From: Rhyzopertha dominica
Lineage: Eukaryota > Arthropoda > Insecta > Coleoptera > Bostrichidae
Assembly (NCBI GenBank): GCA_025024175.1
Contig: QCXZ01000045.1
Location: 4,714,649-4,778,648 of the forward strand
Length of the DNA: 64,000 bases
Direction: 5' to 3'
Shown one piece after another: positions 37,301 to 48,889 of the stretch; within the stretch, counting starts at the first letter, position 1, and each line of letters opens with the position of its first letter. Under the pieces are notes generated by a model. It saw only the letters and a program-made list of their open reading frames with translations, ran no database searches and was not told the DNA's origin. The position numbers were made by a program, and so were the translations under genes.

Positions 37301-40300
37301 CGTTTGTTTTCTTTTCCCGCGAACAGGAAAGGAGGTGCAGACACATCGTCCAAAATAAATCCACTCGTCCGGCTGCGTTCGGACCCACCTTAATTTTTTA
37401 ATGTCCTGTTAAACACAGCCGTTCCAGACACTGACGGCAAACATCTGCATAAATGCAGCGATATATCACAAGTTAAGTCGACCGATTGCTGAATACGTTT
37501 GGTATACAGGAACGAACACACGTGGCTACTAAACGGCCCCAATCGTCAACATCTAATTTGTCTTTCAGTATAGGAGTGTTCTGAAAGAAGAAATTATTTT
37601 TGGGGCAGTTGTGAAATTTGAGTTATTCTTTTGTTTGCGCTGCACACTCAAGTGAACGGATATATCTCTACAGCTAAATCTGTCATCACTCGTGACACGC
37701 CATAAAGTATTTGATTAAATATAAGCTAGGTAATCTCGGTGGCTCCATCATTTTATAAAATGTCTTCTTTGGGCTATAACACAAAATAACAATAACTTTT
37801 AACGGTACAAGCGGCTATTCTTGAACCTGAAAATAGTGAATAGATGAAAGGTAACAAATTTTACTTTATTTTATACAGTTTTTTGCTCCGGGCTTACAGC
37901 TTTTGACGTGAGTAGGCACTTGAGTTCAAAATCTTTTACCGTCTTGGTTATCATTTCAATAGCGCGTAAAATGATTTCGTGTTAATTTCGGTTGCATTAG
38001 ATCAAGTAAAGTATTCTTATTCCTGTAATTTTTCAAAAAATGGATGTCGTTAATCTTTTTCTTTGGTCAATTAGCCATAGGGTGTCATTTTCTCATTTTG
38101 ATTACGCGTTTCATAGTAAATTGACTCGCTTTCTTATGTCGTTTTTATGGACTTGATACTTGAGTANATCCATACAGCTGTCTTTAATTTTTCCGGCCTT
38201 TTGTGTCGTGCTTCTATNTATACTTTGGCGCAACCACCTTCGGGTGGGAACACTAGATGGTAGCTTATAGTTTGCCTAAACAATTTTTTTCGAGGTAGGA
38301 TCTGTAGCACATTGGGTTAAAATTTTCATTTTTTAGATATAAAATGTTATACATTGCTTCATGGGTGTCGGGGTGTGATTTTTGATGCCGACTTTGAAGG
38401 ACATGCATCCTGAAAACAATATTATGGATGTACATGGGTTTTGATTAATTTTTAAATAATTGTTATATTGTTTGTTCTGCTGTAAAATATATTTAATGGT
38501 GTATGAATCTGGACTAGTCTATTTTTGTTTTTTCAAACTATATGCTTTCGTATTGTGACAGCAGTAAACTTTTTACATATTTTTCCAATCGGTTTAATAA
38601 TAAAGGTATGCATTTTAACAAATCACATTGATCAATTACTCGAAGAAAATTCTCAGTATCGGAATCAGTGTTACCTAGATTTGCAAAAATATTTTACGCA
38701 GTTTGTGTCACATCCAAACACGTAATATATTTATTGTCCTTAATTAATAATAGGTGTGGTGATATTTTACTGTACTACCGACGTGACGTTTACACCTAAA
38801 CACTGTATTTTCTTAATTGCTTATGCAATTCTGGTGAAACCAGTTTTCCGAAAGAACTTAAAGGTTTTAATGAACGCTCAGTTATACGATTGCAAAAATT
38901 TAACATGAAATTGTTTTTTAGTCTAGCATGCTTCATATGGCAGGCTATTACATGTTTCCGAAAAGAAGTTCTGTCTCCATCACCAACAAAATCTTGAGAT
39001 CATAATATTTTCAGGTTGGGCGGAATCTTTTATCAATAATTTCATTTCCGATTGCTGAAGATGTTCCTTTATAATAAAGCAACTTTTTTGTAAGCGAACT
39101 TAGTACTTTTACAAAAAAGGATAAATAAAAGTATCCGCGTGTATTTTTATAAAAATGTCAAAAGGTGTTAAATCAATCCGACACTACAGCGTATTTCAAT
39201 CCAGAACCGCATATCCCACCACTTCATCCAGCGCGATGACTTACTGTTGTTTACCAATGCTTGGAAGTAGGGATAAATGTTACTCGGCGTTCCGCAGCGA
39301 AACGTGTTGCAGTACGCGAAAATGATCCGTAACGACAGGTTTAGACACAAACTGGTTTCTGCGCAGATTGACTTCAAGTGCGGTTCTGGGTTGAAATACG
39401 CAATAGTTTAAAAACGATTGCCCAAAACTGCTTTGCTATGATCAACGATTTTTATTGAAATCTGTTTGTGCAGCTATCTTTCATGTCAAAACAATTTAAA
39501 GCTGAATAATTGAAACTTCAGGACGGATACAGGAAAAAATATTAAGGTGATATGTTTTATTGTTATTTTTTCAAATAATATGTTTGCGTTTAACGTCTTG
39601 TAAATGATATGTATCTTAAAAAAGTCAAATAAAAATTAGGGTTGATATTTTAAAAATAATCGATTGTCATGTTTCAATTTTGGCTGCTTGGCGTGGCTGC
39701 TACTTAAAATACAAATGGGTTCGAGCATTAAAAAAACTGCATTTGATGTATTCAAATTATAAGTTATAGTATTGTATAAAATATGTGCCTGGCTCTTCTG
39801 TTTCCACCACAATTTGAGTTACTAAAATCATTTAAATAACAAATTCTTCATATTTACAGTAAATGCTTTAAGCGTGGAAAAAACTGTTTCCGTTATAAAG
39901 AAGTACATCTACAGAATACAAGAAGTTGGTTTTTAATAACGGACGTGTTGAAAATTATTTTGTTTCTTAAGAAACATCGAGTTATTCTTGACTCGATTTT
40001 GACAATAATTTGGATATTTTGAGGGTCAAAATAACATGTTACAGCCAACACCTTTCAGCTGTTAACGCTAATATGCTTGGAACCACGGAATTTTCATCGA
40101 TGAACGTTAGTAGCACTATATATATCGCTTGTATGTTAACAACATCTACTTACAAAAATAATGAATTTATTCCAGACTTTTCTAACGTGTTAATACTCAT
40201 AGCTTACTATGAATGTTGTCGAAGGCAGCGTTTGTCAAAATGCTGCAATAACAAATATTTCCCAGTTTCATATTTGCCCGCCTATTTCATTACGAGTGAA

Positions 40301-41400
40301 AGTCTGTGCGGTTACACCAATTTTCGTAACGAATTTTATCGAAACGCGACGAATTCCGCAAGAATTTTTTCAACTTGGCTTCCGACCTTCGCAGGTCGAC
40401 ATTGTAAAAACAATTCGATTAAAGGCAACTGAACTCGTCCTCTGGAGGGCTCGTTAAAAAAAAGGAAAACGCTCCCCCCATCGCGGGGTGAAAAACGTTT
40501 TCAGCCGACCTTTAATATTTGAACGTCCCACTCGGATCAATTACCGGCTTTCCCGGCGTTCGAAAAATCCAGTTCGCAACAATGCGCGGCGCCGTACCGG
40601 AAAGATGGCGATTTTCCTGTTTTAATAAAAACCGATTCATCGGACATCGTTTTTATAATGCCCGCGGGAGTTATCGGGAGCTCGTCGTCGCCGTTTAATC
40701 CGCTTGGCCTGGAGATAAAACGGAAAAACCGTGGCTGTAATTTTATTTGTCCGATTTCGAATCCTGCTGCGATTGGAGATCTTCCCTGGTGGACTAGCGT
40801 GGGGCACTCGACAAAATAAAAGAAGACCGACGTAAAAAAGGAATGTGTTTGCACGAGATATTTATACGTTCGCATTTAGGATTTAGGAATTAAAAGGAAT
40901 AACGTGATAATGAAATGTTTGCTTTTATAAAGTTACAATGTATTACTTTTGTTCGCGGGATTATTTTTCCGCCAAAATTATTGAAGGAGCCTATTATCCG
41001 AAAGCATGCGTCTCTATAAATAATGAATAATCCAAATTTTCTTGTCAAAATATGTTTTTCTGGCTAATGCTCGTTTTTTCTACTTATTTCGGTGGTTATA
41101 ACTGCAGTTATTAATCTGATTCCAATCACATACGGTTCTATGAACCACACAATCGAAATCTTTCAAAAATTAATGTTGGGGCATATTATTCGCAACATTA
41201 TTTTTCACCAGATATAAATATTAATGAACTTATTATTAACCTTAGCAAACGAAAGTTGCACATTTGATTTATCTGAGATTTTATTTTAATTAGTTACCAT
41301 ATGCAGGTGTTTTATTAATTTTGATTATGATTAAATTAGATTATAAATGAATTGAGGTTTCATTCAAATTACCGTGAAACAATTTTGAAATGAAAAGTTC
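34373..41400. other. No supported gene; GC-richer patch 40440-40870
   Basis: No gene recognised. A minus-strand stretch around 36300-36880 reads like a battered protein-coding relic with basic and tryptophan-containing segments, but I cannot name a family. A short repeat at 36955-36990 matches 13905. 37000-37450 is mildly GC-richer. 40440-40870 is clearly GC-rich with a 112-codon minus frame (40537-40875) that has no domain and is probably a composition effect. Frames at 40010-40457 also have no domain. Confidence 0.4.
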
Positions 41401-41402
41401 GT

Positions 41403-41590
41403 GGATCGAGCGATTGAAAGCAGACTTGACCCCATTGAACTTCTTTTTGTGGAGTCGTTTGAAATAAATTATTTATAAGACGAATGCCTTCAAATTACGG
41501 CAGATATGATTCGGAATATCCGAGAACATTTTGATTAGCGACTAATGTGGTGGTCATTCTCAGCATTTAATTAAGTAAATGTAATACAAT
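41403..41590 (+). mobile_element. Mariner-like transposase C-terminal relic
   Basis: The plus frame from 41403 reads ADLTPLNFFLWSRLK, then after stops KLRQI, ENILISD and a final CGGHSQHL. This matches the order of an insect mariner-related transposase C-terminus: SPDLTPLDFFLWG (with the third catalytic acid), the L.RI helix, and NGGHFEHL at the end. Three in-frame stops are visible and the rest of the gene is missing. Confidence 0.7.
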
Positions 41591-41829
41591 ATTTGAAACA
41601 GGACATCGTGCTGACTTTTCAACCAAATTAAGGAAAAAGAAGTACTTATTGTGGAGATTAAAAAACAATCACATATTGCTTCTCTTTAGGGGTTGTAGTG
41701 GCGTGAACGCAAAGTGCGCATTCAGCATCCCCCTTGAATATAAAATTGACCTGTAAGAGCGCTCTATGATAAATTGAGTCAGTGCCAAGAACTCGAGCTG
41801 CTTGTTTTCAATGACCAACTCTAATCTGT
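41591..41829. other. Nothing recognised
   Basis: Short AT-rich spacer between two transposon relics. Confidence 0.5.
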
Positions 41830-42120
41830 TATTTGAGTATTTGGGATGTGTCTGATGGGACAGTTGAGTTGTTGGGACACTATGTGGGTTATAAAAGACA
41901 AAATGTAACTTTTTGGAACCTTTAGCACTCGGTGTACCTCATGGATCCCTATTGGGCCTCCCACTGTTTAGTATATTTACTGCGACACTTCATGACTTTT
42001 ATCGTACAGCCAACATTTTTATGCGAATGACTTACGACTTAAGTAATCTGCTAACTTTTTCTAAAAGAAAAGCAATGTTTGCAGTGAACTTCTTTGAAAT
42101 TGGTATTTAGTAAATAATAC
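41830..42120 (+). mobile_element. LINE RT fragment (CR1/Jockey-like)
   Basis: A VGYKRQNVTFWN segment near 41885 is followed, in a 65-codon frame at 41913-42110, by ALGVPHGSLLGLPLFSIFT, the mutated form of the RT block GVPQGSILGPLLF. In another frame HFYANDLRLK near 42018 stands for the YADD box. It is a short dead fragment with frame breaks. Confidence 0.65.
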
Positions 42121-43639
42121 TTTGCTAAAACTATATATAACATACCTGACCATATCCAACTATCGTATACTTAGGCTTAGGTATACGTGTTACATATCCA
42201 ACCCAAACTTTATCTTGTTGTTGATTTCATTTCTGCTTACTTAATATTGCTAAGGTACTGTTAACATTCATACATATTTCGTTGTTCCTCGCTTTCTATA
42301 ATTTGTTTAAAATTCTCATATGAAATAGTGTCTTACTTATTTATCATTTTTTATAAACTCCACTTAATTTTATGTAAAAATCTAACTCTACTAAATTTAT
42401 CATCTTGAATTGGATCAGTCTCATTCTCAACAAACTCTTGCAGCGAACGTTGCCAAAATAGTCCGTCTATATACAGAGGTGTGTAGACCCAACTGGCGAA
42501 CATAAGGCTTTCGTGAGAAATATTATTATTGCTTGATGATAATATGCTGAGATAATAATACAGTCTAGCTTCCCATAAAATTAGTTTTCCTCCGCTGAAA
42601 AATGTCAATCATGATTGCCTTATAACATGATTAAAAAGAACATTTTAATATAATTCATTCAAAAGTACTACAGTCTTAGAATAAAAGAAAAATTTTGAAT
42701 GGTTTCAAGGGTGCACTTATTGTGAAACATTCTGAATTAATTAGATAGCTTGAAAACAAACTAGTTGTTTTAAATGCGCTTGTTCGACCATAATCTGTCA
42801 TTTACGATAAACATGAAACTACACCGTTCATATCGAAACGCTTTTGATTTTCCTTGTAAACGTATAGTATAAATATTGCTTGATACATCAATATAAAACC
42901 ATGCACTAATATGAAATAAATGGGTTTTCTACCATTTGAATAAACCTACATAAATCGAATGTCACAGTGTATTTGAGACTTACTGCTTTCTTTACACTCG
43001 TACAAAAAGCTGATAAAATTCTATTCTATGTTAAAAATGGCATATCTCTGATAGTATTAGGTTTTGTTCGTCCTCTCGCATCTTAGTTTTTCACAATTCT
43101 AAAGCATTGAGAAAGTTTATCAAAGATTATCAGACTATTATCCTCCCAAGTGGTGGACTATAAATACACTTTCAGCTAGGAATTTCAAAGTACTATATTG
43201 CCAATGAAAATTGGCCAAGGTTATAAAGGCGAAATTTCATGATTAGAATAAGTGCCCCCTGCTCTCCTTCACAAGTTTATGGGAGGAAACGGATTCAAAA
43301 TACATTTAAATCTAATATTATATTACAAACATCTCTGTCCAAATAAACAGCTTAATTATTTTGTGAAATAGAACTGCACTGTTTAGAAAAAGTCCAGTTA
43401 TAAATGTTTAGATTACCCACTTCTGTCAACTTATGCGAGATACGTTTTCTTCCTCGCTACTTATTTAAGTAGTTGCGGTTATTATAAATGTAATTCAAAT
43501 TAAATTATACCTCATTTATACGTTTTTTGATAAGCCACTTGAATCTAAGGGTGCCCTCCAAATAACTATAAAATTTATGACTCCATCGTTATCTTTCATA
43601 CTACTTACTGGCAATGATATAGATACTGCCCTGCATGAT
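42121..43639. other. Nothing recognised
   Basis: AT-rich, gene-free; the 85-codon minus frame at 42351-42608 shows no domain. Confidence 0.5.
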
Positions 43640-43920
43640 CCAAATATAAGCAGGTAAGTTCAAATGTAACGCATGATTTGTTTAAACTCCATTGCATTTC
43701 TAACGTCGTATATCACCAGCATAAAAATGCATCATCTTAGAATCCTAGAAAATGCAGGAGTATATAAAGTGAACAGTGGCGGTCCAAGTATATATCCCTG
43801 TGGAACGCTAAGCAAAGTCTTACTAAAAGTCGAACTAACTAACGTTCTGTTAGATAAATAATAATTCTCGAACCTTGGATGGATGCTAACAATACATGAT
43901 TTAATAAGTAATGATGCTGT
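43640..43920 (-). mobile_element. LINE RT fragment, minus strand
   Basis: The minus strand reads FENYYLSNRTLVSSTFSK near 43850, then SVPQGYILGPPLFTLYT near 43770-43800. After a shift comes HFYAGDI near 43720, an eroded YADD. This is the palm region of a CR1/Jockey-like RT in the opposite orientation to the fragment at 41830, so the two are separate insertions. It is dead and truncated on both sides. Confidence 0.7.
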
Positions 43921-44228
43921 TTGTGCTGTGCCAAGCTATAAGCGAGTTACACATGAAGTACGTTTATAACGAACACCAAGATATATCACTATGCAAATAG
44001 TGCAAGAAAAACAAACACGTATCGCCATTATCCAGGCTGGGAGTGCGTTAATCACCCATGCCACCCCAGCTTCATCCCCACGTGTTTGACCAGCGAGTCC
44101 ACCCTCGCCGTCACCTTCGCTGACAGCAAACAGTATCGCACCACGATTTATGGGGCAGTCGCTATCGGCGAACATGTATATTTACGTTGGGAACAGTTTG
44201 AAGAACGTCGTTTTTTTTTCTGTTGCAG
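43921..44228 (+). other. Region upstream of the 44229 exon, with polypyrimidine tract
   Basis: GC content rises here. It ends in a strong polypyrimidine tract and acceptor, TTTTTTTTTCTGTTGCAG, at 44211-44228. The minus frames here are shadows without domains. Confidence 0.5.
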
Positions 44229-44368
44229 GATGAAGTAGCATGAAGCGCCGCGTCCGCCGAAGGGCGTGACACCAGTTGAACAATAAAATCTCGCAGCGAT
44301 GGGTTTGATGCTGCGCTTTCTGCCGTTTTTGGCCGCCCTCGCGCAATACGAAACCTACGCTGAACAAG
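44229..44368 (+). CDS. Candidate exon with start codon and signal peptide
   Basis: Bases 44211-44228 form a textbook 3' splice site, and AAG|GTGAGT at 44366-44374 a textbook 5' splice site, giving a 140-base exon. Inside, the ATG at 44299 (context CAGCGATGG) opens 23 codons: MGLMLRFLPFLAALA, then QYETYAEQ. This is a classic signal peptide (short basic-containing start, hydrophobic core, small residues before a likely cleavage site). The coding part is 70 bases, so the intron is phase 1, common after signal-peptide exons of secreted and membrane receptors. The 70 bases of 5' leader contain two short upstream frames (ATGAAGTAG, and a 10-codon frame). I do not recognise the gene. The next exon lies outside what I can identify, so a large intron is likely. 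Confidence 0.6.
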
Positions 44369-45427
44369 GTGAGTACCCCGTTATAAATATCAAGATGGAC
44401 CGTAAAGAACTGGACAGGCTCTGTTGCCACATCAGAATTATAGCGCCTTATGCCAGAAAAAACTTCATACGTTTATGTCACGGAACACAATTCCCATCGT
44501 ATTAGGTCTAGTTTCTTTCTAAGAATATTATATTGATATCTCATCAAAAGATCCAACTTTCTAAATGCTATTTTTAAATAGTTTTTCCCTGCTTCATGAA
44601 ACATATTTTTAAGAAATCATGTTATTTTCTTTCACGATTCTACTGACTGCTGACTACTGAGTTTTTCACTGTTTTCGTTTAATTAAAATAACTTTTTATT
44701 TCTTTCTGTCATTAAGCCATTTCATCGCATGAGCTTTCTTAGAATTCGATGGTGGTGTGGGGTTTGTTTGTACGTTATGGTACATTTGTATACAATATGC
44801 CTTAAGTCGTTTACCTTATACTCAGGTAAATTCGTGATCCACCTGTTTCCTTGGCCTCTTCTTTCCAGGTCAGTTGAAATAAAGTTTTACTAGTTTTGGA
44901 TGCATTAGATTTACCTTCACTAACAATTCTCTCGATAGTTCTCGTCGAAACTTTCATTGCATCTGACGTCTTTTGTTTTAACACCTTGTAGAGTACCTAT
45001 CTGAAGCTCACTTTTCATTTTTTAAATAGTTGTAAATACCATACACTATTTCCCTTACTTCAGTCGCACCGTACATCGCTAATACGCCATTACTAATGAT
45101 CAGCACTGTTTTTTTGGTGTGCGCCGTATCTGTAATGCATGTCTGGGCAGCCCCTACCGTTTTACATGTTTCTTCTGTACTGCTATATGCTACTATACAT
45201 CTTACAAACGGTATAGTTAAAGGATCGTTAAAAAATGTGTTTTCTATAAAGATGTGGATACTCATATTAACATTATGAACGTTTATACCGAATCATTTTA
45301 TGGCAAACACAAGCACCAGGATTATATAACGACATACTTAACCAACGCACCTCAATATGGGAAATGTGAGCATATTTTCTAATACCGTAGGTAAATCATA
45401 AGCATGCATATTATATTAGTATCCATG
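44369..45427. other. Probable intron, nothing recognised
   Basis: This follows the donor at 44369 and would be intron if that exon is real. No coding exon or element is recognised. Confidence 0.45.
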
Positions 45428-45429
45428 TA

Positions 45430-45795
45430 CAGGGTTTCTATAAATGATTCATGCAACGCGGGCGGCCTTGATTTGTGAATTATCTGTGCCGCCTTTTTGT
45501 AACTGCTGCCAAGCTACAATATGCACGGCGATAGTAGCTGAAGGTTGCAGATCAATGTCACACCACAGCTCCGAAATGTGAGCTTTCTGCAATCTTAAAG
45601 TTAAGTATCCCACAAAACACTACAGAATATGTTGAAAATACACACCCCCAGGCGTTTTATCATATTAAAATATATCAAATAATTCAAAAATCGACAGATG
45701 ACAAATATACGTCACTTCCCTGAGAGNCGGCAAATTGNTTTAATCGATAATTTCCATAAGCCCCCTGGATGCATGAATCATTTATGGAAACCCTG
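45430..45795. mobile_element. MITE with 26-base terminal inverted repeats and TA flanks
   Basis: The left arm 45430-45455 (CAGGGTTTCTATAAATGATT...) is the reverse complement of the right arm 45770-45795 with one mismatch. TA stands outside both arms (45428-45429 and 45796-45797), the target duplication of Tc1/mariner elements. The 366-base body has no transposase frame, so it is a non-autonomous element. Its left 215 bases recur at 59471-59686. Two N bases lie at about 45727 and 45738. Confidence 0.8.
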
Positions 45796-45984
45796 TATAA
45801 TGGCATTTCCAATTGTCGTTTCCAACTTATCCTTGTATGTATTGCACCCTGTCTTGTTACCATCAGCAAGGCTATGGCAAATGAAACAAACGATATCACT
45901 GTCACAATTAAGTAAATTTTATTCAGATTCCGGTTTACAGTGATGTGATTCGAATATCCCATTTCTGTTTAAGCAAGTTCGAAT

Positions 45985-46379
45985 AGAATGTCGTTTATCT
46001 CGAAAACGGTTAATCCTATCGATGTACAAAAAAGAGTAACTTTTTTGTGCAAGAAGAATGATAGATTTCAAAAATTAGGTTAGTACCGTGAAACCACTAA
46101 TGGATGAAAAGTTATTGAGAAGAAAAAAGCAACTACCCTTAAGTTTTATATAACTGTAAGAAAATGAAAATGTGTCTGAAGTCGGTCCCTTCTATATAGC
46201 TAAGCTGATTTGAGGAATTTCAAATTTTAATATTTCTAGATTACTTAGATATTTCAGAAATGTGGTTGTTTAATTACAACTTCTAAGGGTTGTATCTCTG
46301 AAACAGAGCGCTTTAGTGTATAAGTCGATACCAGTTTTTTTTTTGTCCAGAATTGCCACTTCTTCCTGAATCACCCTGT
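45985..46379. repeat. Possible transposon fragment ending in CACCCTGTA
   Basis: The right edge TGAATCACCCTGTA at 46379-46380 looks like the inverted terminus (TACAGGGTGATTCA) of Tc1/mariner-type elements. The left part has CGTTTATCTCGAAAACGG, a phrase common near insect mariner-like ends. No matching second terminus was found, so the boundaries are approximate. Confidence 0.35.
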
Positions 46380-47619
46380 ATATTAGATGAGATATGGTCC
46401 TTATATTAGCAACCATATATACACCTCATTCAGAATTTTGTTTTTATACATATTGTGTTAAAATATTATATATGTTTGCCAGATAGGTACTGATGTATTT
46501 TGTTGATAAACTTCCAAACATTATAGAATTTTGGCTAAATTTAGCAAATATATAGGGCCACAAACAAGATCGTTGTCCATATTCAAGACGATGATAAATC
46601 TGTTCACTACTAAAATAGTAAATCTTTTACGAAATGCACTTACAAATATTTCGAAAAATCAAGTGATGCTAAATAGCAAAACAGTTAATGTTTGCATACT
46701 AGTACATCAATAATCCCTTCATATAAGTAGATGTTCTTCTTGTTTATTCGATTGAACACATCAGTTAGTTTCAAATATGATAAATATTTTATATCACTCC
46801 TTTTCAAAGTATGTTCACAATGTAGTTCTACTTTAACCATTTTCGTTATTGTTCAAAATAGAACTAAGGTAAACACTCCACATTACAAAAACAAAGAAGC
46901 TGAAATCCTACACCTCCGTGTGGAAATAACTGCGGTCAACTCCGCGCGGCTTACGAAACAGGGGTAACATCTTCAGTAAATTGGTGCCAGACCCGTATGT
47001 CAGCCTGTCTCCCGAAAACGCCTTTCATAAATCCACCAACCGGACGACTAATTTATAACACGTGTACCCGAATTAAAATTTGTCAAAACATCTAAAATAG
47101 GGCCGCAGAACAAATTGCCTATCTAGCGGTAGGAATGTGATGCGGAATCAGGAGATAGAACAACATGATGACGCATGGTGGAGTTGCACTATATAATACA
47201 GTCTATAAAATTTTGTAAACAGTAGCCCAAGAACACTCCAACGGCACTCTTTTATATGATAGATCTTTAAAGATTATGTTTAATTAGTTCTCATTAAAAT
47301 TTGTTTTGAACATTCCTGATTACTTCTATGCTCTTCTGGCAGTCTATTCGCCTGAAAATATTGCATTCAGGAAAGTCTTGCAAAACAGGGAGACGAACTA
47401 TCTTGTTGAAACCAGACGTTACTATTCCTGTCATCACCTACGCCACAAGGAAACCGAATTCGGATCTACGAGTAGTTATTATTTGCAAGAATTCTATATA
47501 TCGCGCTTCATTGAGATTTTCTTCCCTAATATACTTCCCGACAGTTTTGCGGTTGTTTTATGAGAAAACGTCTCGTTATGATTTAGTATGATTTTTGTTT
47601 TGATTTGACACAGCAATGT
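46380..47619. other. No gene recognised
   Basis: AT-rich. Frames at 47306-47591 could be a very decayed LINE piece, but the block order does not fit. A GC-richer gene-free patch lies at about 46910-47130. Confidence 0.4.
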
Positions 47620-47806
47620 ATGGAACGTTTACTTTGTGCATATGGGGATGATGCTCTATGAAACTGTACATCGCTAGTTACAAGGATTAAAATGTGCCGA
47701 TGCTTCGCTACAAGATCAGTCAAGGAGTGGTCGTCCCGTAACATTCGTTTTAGCGGAAAATATTGAAGATCGTCATGTAACATACGACGAAATAACGACG
47801 GAATAA
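47620..47806 (+). mobile_element. Mariner N-terminal transposase relic
   Basis: MERLLCAYGDDAL at 47620-47658 is followed, after a damaged stretch, by DASLQDQSRSGRPVTFV at 47699 onward and then ENIEDRHVTYDEI up to a TAA at 47806. This matches the N-terminal helix-turn-helix and the conserved D.PRSGRP linker of mariner transposases. The catalytic part is not downstream, so only the 5' end remains. Confidence 0.7.
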
Positions 47807-48889
47807 GTGTTTAAACCTTCACTATTACGGACGAACCCCTAAAAACATAGGAATGTTCTTAAATTGTGTAACCGGGCAAGGACACGCGAATATTACTCTA
47901 GTGAACAAAACAAAAACAACACGCAGGTAATTACCAGAGTATGTCAAATAATGTCTTTGTAATGTTCACAAGACAATCTCGCTAGCACGCTTTTCGCAAA
48001 AGACAACAAAGCTAGCCGAATATGACAACGTGTTACCAACTTAAATTACACCTGTTTTAATTTAACAGGCGCTCGCTGTTGCGGAATAGTATTGTGATTA
48101 AAGCTGGCAACGTGACGAGGTGGTCTGCAGACATGTACAAGATCCAGCTTTTCCCATAAAATATAAACTACGAGGCATATAGAAGCATAATTTGCGAAAT
48201 TTTTACTATGGCATACGCAGAAATTATCCACTCTATTTTCAAGGGCAACTATACAATAGAGAGTATTTCTTTAAGATTGATTGAAGTTTCTTTGCTTCAA
48301 GGAAATCTGTTGTGCAGGCAATAGAACTATGTAAATAAATGATTTAGTACTGGCTTGCAACAATGGTTGCTGCGCTTTCTTGAAATAAAAGACGTAATTC
48401 GTTCACGCAATTACAACAGGAACTAGTGGTATGTTTGTTCTTTATAGAATATGTTCGATTGAGTTAACACCATTTATTTGCATACACGGTCACTATATTT
48501 TACCTAGTAATGTTATGGAAACATAATATGGAGCTGTCCATATAGGCGAGTAGAATAAGTAGGCTTCGACGTATATATTTCCGAAAAATATTAATTGTCT
48601 AATCTGTTTCACCCTGAAAGAGGCTTTATAGAAAGGGAATTTTACATTTCATGTTTTGAAAGTGTTTCCGGCGAATTAAATTCTGACCTTAGCCTACATT
48701 CCATTGAACCCATCATTTGGATCACTGACATGATCGATACCTAGATTTTATCTCGATTGTACAAAAATGTGCTAGCAATCGAATGAAACCATTTCATGGT
48801 CTGCGTACCAGCATTGGCTTATTTAACCTAATTTCATGTTTTATAAAGTGTAGTAGTAAAAGTGTTACGTTGAAGTTCTTTATCAAATA
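47807..48889. other. Nothing recognised
   Basis: AT-rich and gene-free. Confidence 0.5.

Noticed and set aside
40537..40875. 112-codon minus frame as a gene
   Set aside because: No recognisable domain; length explained by high GC.
43936..44430. Minus-strand frames over the 44229 exon (79 and 82 codons)
   Set aside because: No domain, and they oppose a plus exon with good splice signals.
47306..47591. Possible LINE C-terminus in two overlapping frames
   Set aside because: Some phrases resemble RT C-terminal blocks, but order and spacing do not fit any family.
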